In this document: piece after piece, positions 35,897-43,907 of the stretch
Numbering within the stretch: the stretch's first letter is position 1
How the letters are laid out: the number at the start of each line of letters is the position of its first letter
DNA from: Streptomyces sp. NBC_00663
GTDB taxonomy: Bacteria; Actinomycetota; Actinomycetes; Streptomycetales; Streptomycetaceae
Direction of reading: 5' to 3'
Assembly: GCF_036226885.1 (NCBI RefSeq)
Contig: NZ_CP109027.1
Location: forward strand, 4,712,001-4,776,000
Length of the DNA stretch: 64,000 bases
Position numbers and translations under genes: made by a program
The notes under the pieces: generated by a model
What the model saw: only the letters and a program-made list of their open reading frames with translations
Told to the model about the DNA's origin: nothing
Database searches by the model: none

Positions 35897-36259
35897 TCAG
35901 CAACCGCCCCCCGGCTCCCACCCCACCAGATACCGCTTCGCCCACCGCCCCAGCTCCGCGAACGCAGGCTCCAGCGCCGCCCCCGCTTCCGTCAGCCGGT
36001 AGGACACCCGCAGCGGCGGCCCCTCGTCGACCTCGCGTACGACGAGTCCCGCGGCGGCGAGTTCGGTGAGGCGGTCGGACAGCATCCGTTCGCTGATGCC
36101 GGGGATCGCCCGGCGCAGATCGACGAAGTACGCCGGTCCCGGGGTGAGGACGGCCACGATCGGCCCGGTCCAGCGCTTTCCCAGGAGCTGGAAGACGCGG
36201 GTGATCCCGTCGTCGACCCGCCTGCACGCCTCGGTGCCGTGACTCCGCTCACCCGCCAT
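35897..36259 (-). CDS. HxlR/MarR-like transcriptional regulator
   Basis: 120 residues, a single winged-helix domain of the HxlR family: DDGITRVFQLLGKRWTGPIV, FVDLRRAIPGISERMLSDRL and the wing VREVDEGPPLRVSYRLT. One Cys (ACRRVDD) near residue 12 is where thiol/quinone-sensing HxlR proteins such as YodB or HypR carry their sensor cysteine. It is divergent from the azoreductase gene, which is its probable target. Confidence 0.88.
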   Translation of the reverse strand: MAGERSHGTEACRRVDDGITRVFQLLGKRWTGPIVAVLTPGPAYFVDLRRAIPGISERMLSDRLTELAAAGLVVREVDEGPPLRVSYRLTEAGAALEPAFAELGRWAKRYLVGWEPGGGC

Positions 36260-36387
36260 GCCCCCAGGGTACTGCCCTCTTCGTAGGGAGATGAAAAAAA
36301 GTAAGTCCCTGTGTTATTCATAGTCGAGTACGAATTACTAGCCGCTTCCCCAGCGGTCACTCACCGCTGCCTCCCCCTGGAGACCCC
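36260..36387. promoter_or_regulatory. A/T-rich promoter region between hxlR-type regulator and azoreductase
   Basis: 128 bp with an unusual A tract (36294-36301) and AT-rich stretch around TTATTCATAGTCGAGTACGA (36313-36332). It must contain both promoters and the regulator site. GAGTACGAATTACTAG has weak dyad character (AGTA/TACT), as HxlR sites often do. Confidence 0.5.
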
Positions 36388-37041
36388 ATGGCCACGCTGC
36401 TCCACATCGACTCCTCCGTGTTCCCGCACGGCGCCTCCGCCTCCCGCACCGTCACGGACGCCTTCCGCCGGACCTGGGAGGAGCAGCACCCGGAGGGCAC
36501 CGTGATCTACCGCGACCTCTCCGCCGACCCCGTGCCGCACATCACCGCCGACGCCCACACCGCCGGCTTCTCCGACCCGGCGTCGCACACCCCCGAGCAG
36601 GCCGCCGCCTTCGCCGCGCGCGTGCGACTGATCGAGGAGCTGGAGGGGGCGGACGCGGTGCTGATAGGCGCCCCGATGTACAACTACGCGATCCCCTCGA
36701 CCCTGAAGGCCTGGCTGGACAACGTGATGCTGGTGGGCCGCACGTTCATGGCGGAGGACTCGAGGATCAAGGGCACCCCGGTCACCGTCGTGGCCAGCCG
36801 CGGCGGCTCCTACGCGCCCGGCACCCCGCGCGAGGACTACGAGTACGTACAGAACTACCTTCAGGCCGTCCTCGCCGACTCCCTCGCCCTGGACCTCGAC
36901 TTCATCGTCCCGGAGCTGACCATGGCCCCGCAGAACCCGGCGATGACCGAACTGATCCCCCTCTACGAGACCTCCCGGGAGCGCGCCCTCCAGGACGCCG
37001 AGATCAAGGCGAAGGCCGTCGCCGAACGCCTGGCCGCCTAG
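36388..37041 (+). CDS. azoR: FMN-dependent NADH-azoreductase / quinone reductase (AzoR)
   Basis: 217 residues, a flavodoxin-like fold. The FMN phosphate site is in LLHIDSSVFPHGASASR. The conserved PMYNYAIPSTLKAWLDNVML and SRGGSY lie over the flavin. AzoR enzymes reduce quinones and azo dyes with NADH and protect from quinone or thiol stress, which fits the divergent HxlR gene. Confidence 0.92.
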   Translation: MATLLHIDSSVFPHGASASRTVTDAFRRTWEEQHPEGTVIYRDLSADPVPHITADAHTAGFSDPASHTPEQAAAFAARVRLIEELEGADAVLIGAPMYNYAIPSTLKAWLDNVMLVGRTFMAEDSRIKGTPVTVVASRGGSYAPGTPREDYEYVQNYLQAVLADSLALDLDFIVPELTMAPQNPAMTELIPLYETSRERALQDAEIKAKAVAERLAA

Positions 37042-37115
37042 GCTCACGTCGTGTGATTGTCCTCACCACGCGATCCGCACCGAGGAGAGCGGGATCGAGG
37101 ACAACGGGACAACGA

Positions 37116-37150
37116 GAAAGCCCCCCAGGTCCGAGACCTGGGGGGCTTTC
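37116..37150. terminator. Intrinsic-type terminator next to tRNA-Leu
   Basis: GAAAGCCCCC...GGGGGCTTTC forms a near-perfect 15-bp stem with a one-base bulge. On the minus strand it directly follows the tRNA 3' end and finishes in TTTCT. From the plus side it can also stop azoR transcripts. Confidence 0.85.
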
Positions 37151-37153
37151 ATC

Positions 37154-37240
37154 TGGTGCGCGAGGGGGGAGTTGAACCCCCACGCCCTTGCGGGCACTGG
37201 AACCTGAATCCAGCGCGTCTGCCTATTCCGCCACCCGCGC
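37154..37240 (-). tRNA. tRNA-Leu (anticodon CAG)
   Basis: The minus strand folds into a class II cloverleaf: acceptor GCGCGGG/CTCGCGC, anticodon stem CTGGA/TCCAG with loop TTCAGGT (anticodon CAG), a variable arm TGCCCGCAAGGGCG and T-loop GGTTCAACTCC. CCA is encoded at 37156-37154. A tRNA-Leu close to fhaA is also found in mycobacteria. Confidence 0.95.
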
Positions 37241-37729
37241 ATTGGGTGTGTCCTCGGGCCCTGTTCCCTTGCGGGCCTGGCGCCTTCCGACACCCAGAAC
37301 ATTAGCACGCTGACAGAGGTGGATTCACATCCCTTTCCCCAGGGCAGCAGCCGACCAGGACCTTCACCGGACGGCACCGAACCCCCGCCCCTGCGGCTAC
37401 GTATCAACGTCGACCGGTTCACGTATCAACCTCGTACCGGTCCCGTCCGTCTCACCAGGAGCCGGTCGGGGTCCACAGTCAGGTGCGGGACACTGGTCCA
37501 CGGCCACCTCTACGATCCTTGACAAGGACAAGTCGGCCGCGGGAGTTCGAAGAGGAGCTCCACAGGGAACTTCGGAGGCGTCGACACCCGTCGACGGTGC
37601 CGACAGGGGGAACCAGCCGATTCACCGGCGCGTGGATACGATCAGTAAGCAGTACCAGGTGCAGTACCAGGTAAGGCAGTACCCGCTCTGCGGGGTGCAG
37701 GACGGCAGCAACTACGGAGGAGGTGCCCC
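37241..37729. promoter_or_regulatory. Long upstream region of the fhaA-pknB operon, with direct repeats
   Basis: 489 bp without a credible gene. ACGTATCAAC is repeated at 37399-37408 and 37421-37430 (22-bp period). GCAGTACCAGGT is tandemly repeated at 37649-37660 and 37661-37672, with a partial third copy from 37676. A TTGACA-like hexamer lies at 37520-37525. GGAGGAGGT precedes the fhaA ATG. This is probably where control of the operon acts. Confidence 0.5.
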
Positions 37730-38608
37730 ATGGGAGTCCTGAAGAAGTTCGAGCAGCGTCTCGAAGGTCTGGTCAACGGCACCTTCGCCAAAGTGTTCAA
37801 GTCCGAGGTCCAGCCCGTGGAGATCGCCGGCGCGCTCCAGCGCGAGTGCGACAACAACGCGACGATCTGGAACCGCGACCGGACCGTCGTCCCCAACGAC
37901 TTCATCGTGGAGCTGAGCACACCGGACTTCGAGCGGCTCAGCCCCTACTCCGGCCAGCTCGGCGACGAGCTCGCCGGCATGGTGCGCGACTACGCCAAGC
38001 AGCAGCGCTACACCTTCATGGGCCCGATCAAGGTCCACCTGGAGAAGGCCGACGACCTCGACACCGGCCTTTACCGGGTGCGCAGCCGTACGCTCGCCTC
38101 CTCCACCGACCAGCAGGCCCCCGGAACACCGGGAGCAGCCGCCGCACCGGCCGCCCGGCCCACGGCGCCGAGCGGCTACGGCTACCCGCAGTCCGCCGCG
38201 CCCGCCGGCGCCCCGCCCATGCCGGCCGCACCGCCCCCCGGCGGACGCCCCGGGGGCTACGGCTACCCGCAGCCCGCCCAGGCCCCGCGCTCCGGCGGAC
38301 CCGTCGGTGCCCCGGCACCCGGCAGCCGCACCCGCCACTGGATCGAGATCAACGGCGCCCGCCACCAGATCTCCCGCGCGACACTCGTGCTGGGCCGCAG
38401 CACCGAGGCCGACGTGCGGATCGACGACCCCGGCGTCTCCCGCCGGCACTGCGAGATCCGAACCGGAACGCCCTCGACCGTCCAGGATCTCGGATCCACC
38501 AACGGCATCGTGGTGGACGGACAGCACACCACCCGCGCTACGCTCCGCGACGGCTCGCGGATCGTCGTGGGCAGCACCACCGTTATCTATAGGCAAGCCG
38601 AAGGGTGA
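37730..38608 (+). CDS. fhaA: FHA-domain protein FhaA
   Basis: 292 residues. An N-terminal DUF3662 domain (MGVLKKFEQRLEGLVNGTF, FKSEVQPVEIAGALQREC) is joined by a Gly/Pro/Tyr-rich linker to a C-terminal FHA domain: LVLGRSTEADVRIDDPGVSR, RRHCEIR and LGSTNGIVVDG, which bind phosphothreonine. In mycobacteria FhaA is phosphorylated by PknB and acts on peptidoglycan synthesis at the poles. It is the first gene of the fhaA-fhaB-pstP-ftsW/rodA-pbpA-pknB operon. Confidence 0.93.
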   Translation: MGVLKKFEQRLEGLVNGTFAKVFKSEVQPVEIAGALQRECDNNATIWNRDRTVVPNDFIVELSTPDFERLSPYSGQLGDELAGMVRDYAKQQRYTFMGPIKVHLEKADDLDTGLYRVRSRTLASSTDQQAPGTPGAAAAPAARPTAPSGYGYPQSAAPAGAPPMPAAPPPGGRPGGYGYPQPAQAPRSGGPVGAPAPGSRTRHWIEINGARHQISRATLVLGRSTEADVRIDDPGVSRRHCEIRTGTPSTVQDLGSTNGIVVDGQHTTRATLRDGSRIVVGSTTVIYRQAEG

Positions 38609-38618
38609 AGCGGGGGCA

Positions 38619-39134
38619 ATGTCAGAGCTGACCCTCACGGTCATGCGGCTGGGTTTCCTGGCCGTACTGTGGCTGTTCGTGATCGTGGCCGTGCAGGTCA
38701 TCCGCAGCGACCTGTTCGGTACGCGCGTCACCCAGCGCGGCTCCCGGCGCGAGGCCAACCGGCCTCAGCAGGCCCAGCGCCAGCAGCAGGCGCCGCCGCA
38801 GCAGCGCCAGCAGAGCGCCGGCGGCCGACGGGGCCGTAACGCCCCCACCAAGCTGGTCGTGTCCGAGGGCATCCTCACCGGCACCACCGTCGCGCTCCAG
38901 GGCCAGACCATCACGCTCGGCCGGGCGCACGACAGCACCATCGTGCTGGACGACGACTACGCCTCCAGCCGCCACGCGCGGATCTACCCGGACCGGGACG
39001 GCCAGTGGATCGTCGAGGACCTCGGCTCCACCAACGGCACGTACCTGGACCGGAGCCGGCTGACGACCCCCACACCGATTCCGCTGGGCGCGCCGATCCG
39101 CATCGGCAAGACCGTCATCGAGCTGCGGAAGTAG
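38619..39134 (+). CDS. fhaB: FHA-domain membrane protein FhaB
   Basis: 171 residues from the ATG at 38619. An N-terminal membrane helix (VMRLGFLAVLWLFVIVAVQV) is followed by a Gln/Arg/Pro-rich linker and a C-terminal FHA domain with TLGRAHDSTIVLDDDYASSR and DLGSTNGTYLD. The mycobacterial counterpart (FipA) links Ser/Thr phosphorylation to division proteins. It lies 10 bp after fhaA. Confidence 0.92.
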   Translation: MSELTLTVMRLGFLAVLWLFVIVAVQVIRSDLFGTRVTQRGSRREANRPQQAQRQQQAPPQQRQQSAGGRRGRNAPTKLVVSEGILTGTTVALQGQTITLGRAHDSTIVLDDDYASSRHARIYPDRDGQWIVEDLGSTNGTYLDRSRLTTPTPIPLGAPIRIGKTVIELRK

Positions 39135-39259
39135 TGCTACATCATGAATAGGCGCGAGCGGAGCGAGCACGCAGCGGCCCCCACCCCGGGCCCCGGCGCG
39201 CTCCCGACCGGAGGGTGGGCACCGTGCGGATGTATCCGGAGCCGACGGGCGAGGTGCGC

Positions 39260-40798
39260 ATGAGTCTGTCACTGCGCTTCGCCGCCGGATCGCACAAAGG
39301 CATGATCCGGGAGGGCAACGAGGACTCCGGATACGCCGGACCCCGACTGCTCGCCATCGCCGACGGCATGGGCGGCGCCGCCGCCGGTGAGGTCGCCTCC
39401 TCCGAGGCCATCTCCACCATCGTCGCCCTCGACGACGACGTCCCCGGCTCCGACGTCCTCACCTCCCTCGGCATCGCCGTGCAGCGCGCCAACGACCAGC
39501 TGCGCTCCATGGTGGAGGAGGATCCGCAGCTGGAGGGCATGGGCACGACGCTCACCGCCCTGCTGTGGACCGGCCAGCGCCTCGGCCTCGTCCACGTCGG
39601 CGACTCCCGCGCCTACCTGCTGCGCGACGGCGTCCTCACCCAGATCACCCAGGACCACACCTGGGTGCAGCGCCTGGTCGACGAGGGCCGCATCACCGAG
39701 GAAGAGGCCACCACCCACCCGCAGCGCTCCCTGCTGATGCGCGCGCTGGGCAGCGGCGAGCACGTCGAGCCCGACCTCTCCATCCGCGAGGTCCGCGCCG
39801 GCGACCGCTATCTGATCTGCTCCGACGGCCTGTCCGGCGTCGTCTCCCACCAGACGCTGGAAGACACCCTCGCCAGCTACCAGGGCCCGCAGGAGACCGT
39901 GCAGGAGCTGATCCAGCTCGCCCTGCGCGGCGGCGGCCCCGACAACATCACCGTCATCGTCGCCGACGTCCTCGACCTCGACACCGGCGACACACTCGCG
40001 GGCCAGCTCTCCGACACCCCCGTCGTGGTCGGCGCCGTCGCCGAGAACCAGCTACAGCTGCACGACAACGGCATCATGCAGACCCCCGCCGGACGCGCCT
40101 CCGGGCTCGGCCGCCAAGTGCCCGGACAGGGCGGCGGGGGCGGCGAGTTCGGCCCGCCCGGCTCCGGCGACGTCACCGGTTTCATCTCCACCGACGGCTT
40201 CGGCGGCTACTCCGACGACGACTTCGTCAAGCCCCGCAAGGGCCGTAAGTGGCTCAAGAGATCCCTCTACATCGCACTCGCCCTCGGCGTCATCGGCGGC
40301 GGGCTCTACGGCGGCTACCGCTGGACCCAGACCCAGTACTACGTCGCCGCCAACGGCGACCACGTCGCCCTCTACCGCGGCATCAGCCAGGACCTCGCCT
40401 GGGTCTCGCTGTCGAAGGTGGAGAAGGACTACCCGAAGATCGAACTCAAGTACTTGCAGCCGTACCAGCAGGAGCTCGTCGAGAACACCATCGCGGAAGG
40501 CGGTCTGAAGACCGCTCAGAAGAAAATCGACGAACTCTCCGTGCAGGCATCCGCGTGCCGCAAGGTGGCCGAGGCGCAGGCGACCGAGAGCGAGAAGAAC
40601 TCCAAGACCGGTGAGGGCGAGGCCGGCGGGACCACGGGAACCACCCGCTCCTCCCTGACGTCCAAGGCGTCGCCCAGTCCGTCCACCTCGACCTCACCGT
40701 CCCCGAACGCGTCCGCAACCCCGACCGCGCCCACTCCCAGCCCCGGCCCCACGCTCTCCGACGAGGAGAAGCAGGTCGCCGGCAAGTGCGGTACGTGA
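39260..40798 (+). CDS. pstP: PP2C-type Ser/Thr phosphatase PstP
   Basis: About 512 residues from ATG 39260, chosen because MSLSLRFAAGSHKG aligns with the N terminus of mycobacterial PstP and has GGCGAGG upstream. GTG 39224 (after GGAGG) and ATG 39230 are alternatives. PP2C metal motifs are EGNEDSGYAG, LLAIADGMGGAAAGE, VGDSRAYLLRDG and GGPDNITVIV. A membrane helix follows (SLYIALALGVIGGGLYGGYR), then an extracellular domain and a Ser/Thr/Pro tail. It dephosphorylates PknB and its substrates. Confidence 0.93.
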   Translation: MSLSLRFAAGSHKGMIREGNEDSGYAGPRLLAIADGMGGAAAGEVASSEAISTIVALDDDVPGSDVLTSLGIAVQRANDQLRSMVEEDPQLEGMGTTLTALLWTGQRLGLVHVGDSRAYLLRDGVLTQITQDHTWVQRLVDEGRITEEEATTHPQRSLLMRALGSGEHVEPDLSIREVRAGDRYLICSDGLSGVVSHQTLEDTLASYQGPQETVQELIQLALRGGGPDNITVIVADVLDLDTGDTLAGQLSDTPVVVGAVAENQLQLHDNGIMQTPAGRASGLGRQVPGQGGGGGEFGPPGSGDVTGFISTDGFGGYSDDDFVKPRKGRKWLKRSLYIALALGVIGGGLYGGYRWTQTQYYVAANGDHVALYRGISQDLAWVSLSKVEKDYPKIELKYLQPYQQELVENTIAEGGLKTAQKKIDELSVQASACRKVAEAQATESEKNSKTGEGEAGGTTGTTRSSLTSKASPSPSTSTSPSPNASATPTAPTPSPGPTLSDEEKQVAGKCGT

Positions 40799-40814
40799 GA
40801 GGCCCCGTCACACG

Positions 40815-42266
40815 ATGAGCAGTACCACCAACTCGCCGACGCACCACACGTCCACGATCGGCTCGATCGGCACGCCGAGCCGGCGCAACACCGAGCTCGC
40901 ACTGCTGGTGTTCGCCGTCGTCATCCCGGTGTTCGCCTACGCCAACGTAGGCCTCGCCATCAACGACGAACTCCCCGCCGGTCTCCTGGGCTACGGCCTC
41001 GGCCTCGGCCTGCTCGCGGGCGTCGGCCATCTCGTCGTACGCAAGTTCGCGCCGTATGCCGATCCGCTGCTGCTGCCACTGGCTACGCTGCTGAACGGCA
41101 TCGGGCTTGTCGTCATCTGGCGACTGGACCAGTCCAAGCGACTCCAGGCGAGCAGGGACTTCGTCGAGTCGGCACCGCGCCAGCTGCTGTACTCGGCGAT
41201 GGGCATGGCCCTGCTGGTGGCCGTACTGATCTTCCTCAAGGACCACCGAGTCCTGCAGCGGTACACCTACATCTCCATGGCCGGAGCCATGCTCCTGCTC
41301 GTGATGCCGCTGATCCCCGGTCTCAGCGCGCCCACCTACGGCGCCAAGATCTGGATCAAGATCCCCGGCCTCGGCACGCTCCAGCCCGGTGAGTTCGCGA
41401 AGATCGCCCTGGCCGTGTTCTTCGCCGGCTATCTCATGGTCAAGAGAGACGCCCTGGCCCTGGCCAGCCGTCGCTTCATGGGCCTGTACCTGCCGCGCGG
41501 GCGCGACCTCGGTCCGATCCTCGTGGTCTGGGTGATGTCGATCCTCATCCTGGTCTTCGAGACCGACCTCGGCACATCCCTGCTGTTCTTCGGGATGTTC
41601 ATCATCATGCTGTACGTCGCCACCGAGCGGACCAGCTGGATCGTGTTCGGTCTGCTCATGTCCGCGGTCGGCGCGGTCGGCGTGGCCAGCTTCGAACCGC
41701 ACATCCAGACCCGTGTACAGGCCTGGCTCGACCCGATGCACGAGTTCGAGCTCTCCCGCGCCGGTGTCCAGGACGGCATCATCCACTCCGAACAGGCCAT
41801 GCAGGCCCTGTGGGCCTTCGGCTCCGGCGGCACCCTCGGCACGGGTCTCGGACAGGGCAACTCCGACCTGATCGGCTTCGCCGCCAACTCCGACTTCATC
41901 CTCGCCACGTTCGGCGAGGAACTCGGCCTGGCCGGCGTCATGGCGATCCTGCTGATCTACGGGCTGATCGTCGAACGCGGCGTGCGCACCGCCCTCGCCG
42001 CCCGCGACCCCTTCGGCAAGCTGCTCGCCGTCGGCCTGTCCGGCGCCTTCGCGCTCCAGGTCTTCGTCGTCGCCGGCGGTGTCATGGGTCTCATCCCGCT
42101 GACCGGTATGACGCTGCCGTTCGTGGCCTACGGCGGTTCGTCGGTCATCGCCAACTGGGCCCTGATCGGCATCCTGATCCGCATCAGCGACACCGCGCGC
42201 CGCCCGGCCCCGGCCCCCGCCCCCAGCCCCGACGCCGAGATGACCCAGGTGGTCCGCCCGTCATGA
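40815..42266 (+). CDS. FtsW/RodA/SpoVE family peptidoglycan polymerase
   Basis: 483 residues, a multi-span SEDS protein with about ten helices. The signatures are APTYGAKIWIKIPGLGTLQP, GEFAKIALAVFFAGYL and the C-terminal GVMGLIPLTGMTLPFVAYGG. SEDS proteins polymerise lipid II together with a cognate class B PBP, here encoded directly downstream with ATGA overlap. In mycobacteria the equivalent is called RodA. Streptomyces also has other SEDS genes elsewhere, so I leave the symbol blank. Confidence 0.92.
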   Translation: MSSTTNSPTHHTSTIGSIGTPSRRNTELALLVFAVVIPVFAYANVGLAINDELPAGLLGYGLGLGLLAGVGHLVVRKFAPYADPLLLPLATLLNGIGLVVIWRLDQSKRLQASRDFVESAPRQLLYSAMGMALLVAVLIFLKDHRVLQRYTYISMAGAMLLLVMPLIPGLSAPTYGAKIWIKIPGLGTLQPGEFAKIALAVFFAGYLMVKRDALALASRRFMGLYLPRGRDLGPILVVWVMSILILVFETDLGTSLLFFGMFIIMLYVATERTSWIVFGLLMSAVGAVGVASFEPHIQTRVQAWLDPMHEFELSRAGVQDGIIHSEQAMQALWAFGSGGTLGTGLGQGNSDLIGFAANSDFILATFGEELGLAGVMAILLIYGLIVERGVRTALAARDPFGKLLAVGLSGAFALQVFVVAGGVMGLIPLTGMTLPFVAYGGSSVIANWALIGILIRISDTARRPAPAPAPSPDAEMTQVVRPS

Positions 42267-43738
42267 ACAAGCCCCTGCGCCGGATCGCCCTCTTCTGCGG
42301 CTTCCTCGTCCTGGCCCTGCTCGTCCGCGACAACTGGCTCCAGTACGTGAAGGCCGACGACCTGCGGACCGACACCGACAACCGCCGCGTCGCCATCGAG
42401 CGGTACGCCACCCCGCGCGGCGACATCATCGTCGACGGCAAGGCCATCACCGGGCACAAGGAAACGACCACCGGCGACTTCAAGTACAAGCGCACCTACA
42501 AGAACGGCGCCATGTGGGCGCCCGTCACCGGGTTCGTCTCCCAGGCCTACGGCGCCAACCAGCTCGAGTACATCGAGGACGGCATCCTCACCGGCAACGA
42601 CGACCGGCTCTTCTTCCGCAACACCCTCGACATGATCACGGGCAAGCCGAAGGAGGGCGGCAACGTCGTCACCACCCTCAACGCCGCCGCCCAGAAGGCC
42701 GCCTACGAGGGTCTCGCCAAGCGCGGCAAGGGCGCGGTCGTCGCCCTGGAGCCGTCCACCGGCAAGATCCTGGCGCTGGCCTCCTACCCGTCGTACGACC
42801 CCGGGACGATCGCCGGCGGCGGCGACTCCGACGCGGCGGCCTGGAAGAAGCTCGACAAGAAGAACAACCCCGACGACCCGATGCTCAACCGGGCCCTGCG
42901 CGAGGTCTACCCGCCCGGCTCGACCTTCAAGGTCGTCACCGCGGCGGCGGCCCTGGAGAACGGTCTGTACGGCGACGCCGACGAGAAGACCGACTCCCCG
43001 CTGCCCTGGGTCATGACCGGCACCCGCACCGAGCTGAAGAACGAGGGCAACATCCCCTGCAAGAACGCCACCATGCGCGTCGCCCTGCAGTGGTCCTGCA
43101 ACACCGTCTTCGGCAAGATCGGCGCCGACCTCGGCAACGACAAGATGCTGGACGAGGCCAAGAAGTTCGGCTTCGACGAGGAGCAGTTCACCCCGGTCCG
43201 CTCCAGCGCCTCCGTCTTCTCCGACGACATGGAGCCCTCGCAGGTCGCCCTGTCCTCCATCGGCCAGTACAACACCGCCGCCACCCCGCTTCAGATGGCC
43301 ATGGTCGCCTCCGCGGTCGCCAACGACGGCAAGCTCATGAAGCCGTACATGGTCGACGAGCTCCAGGCCCCGAACCTGGACACCATCGCGAAGAACGACC
43401 CGGCCGAGCTCAGCCAACCGCTGTCGCCGGAGAACGCGCAGGTCCTCCAGTCGATGATGGAGACCGTGGTCCAGAAGGGCACCGGCACCACCGCCCAGAT
43501 CGGCAACGGCGTCACCGTCGGCGGCAAGACCGGCACCGCCCAGCACGGTGAGAACAACAGCAAGAACCCGTACGCCTGGTTCATCTCGTACGCGAAGCTC
43601 AGCGACGGCAGCAAGCCGGTCGCCGTGGCCGTGGTCGTCGAGGACGAGAGCGCGGTCCGCGAGAACATCTCCGGCAGCGGCCTCGCGGCACCGATCGCGA
43701 AGAGCGTGATGGAGGCGGTCATCAACTCCAAGAAGTGA
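42263..43738 (+). CDS. pbpA: Class B penicillin-binding protein PbpA
   Basis: 491 residues from the ATG at 42263, inside the stop of the SEDS gene. An N-terminal anchor (IALFCGFLVLALLV) precedes a dimerisation-type domain and a transpeptidase domain with PPGSTFKV (catalytic Ser, SxxK), WSCNT (SxN) and GGKTGTAQ (KTG). It cross-links peptidoglycan with its SEDS partner. The gap to pknB is 169 bp, so pknB may have its own promoter. Confidence 0.93.
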   Translation: MNKPLRRIALFCGFLVLALLVRDNWLQYVKADDLRTDTDNRRVAIERYATPRGDIIVDGKAITGHKETTTGDFKYKRTYKNGAMWAPVTGFVSQAYGANQLEYIEDGILTGNDDRLFFRNTLDMITGKPKEGGNVVTTLNAAAQKAAYEGLAKRGKGAVVALEPSTGKILALASYPSYDPGTIAGGGDSDAAAWKKLDKKNNPDDPMLNRALREVYPPGSTFKVVTAAAALENGLYGDADEKTDSPLPWVMTGTRTELKNEGNIPCKNATMRVALQWSCNTVFGKIGADLGNDKMLDEAKKFGFDEEQFTPVRSSASVFSDDMEPSQVALSSIGQYNTAATPLQMAMVASAVANDGKLMKPYMVDELQAPNLDTIAKNDPAELSQPLSPENAQVLQSMMETVVQKGTGTTAQIGNGVTVGGKTGTAQHGENNSKNPYAWFISYAKLSDGSKPVAVAVVVEDESAVRENISGSGLAAPIAKSVMEAVINSKK

Positions 43739-43907
43739 CCCCCATCACGTCCCCTTCACATCGGTGCACGTTGCGATACCGGTCCTGTATCGGGTGACGG
43801 GCTTGGCCAGGTCACACAAAGCCAGCCGGGTACGGTAGGCCCGGACGGCAGCCTCCGACCGCACACCAGTGCCGGTCGGGACCGACGGAGAGGGCTGGTA
43901 GGTAGCT

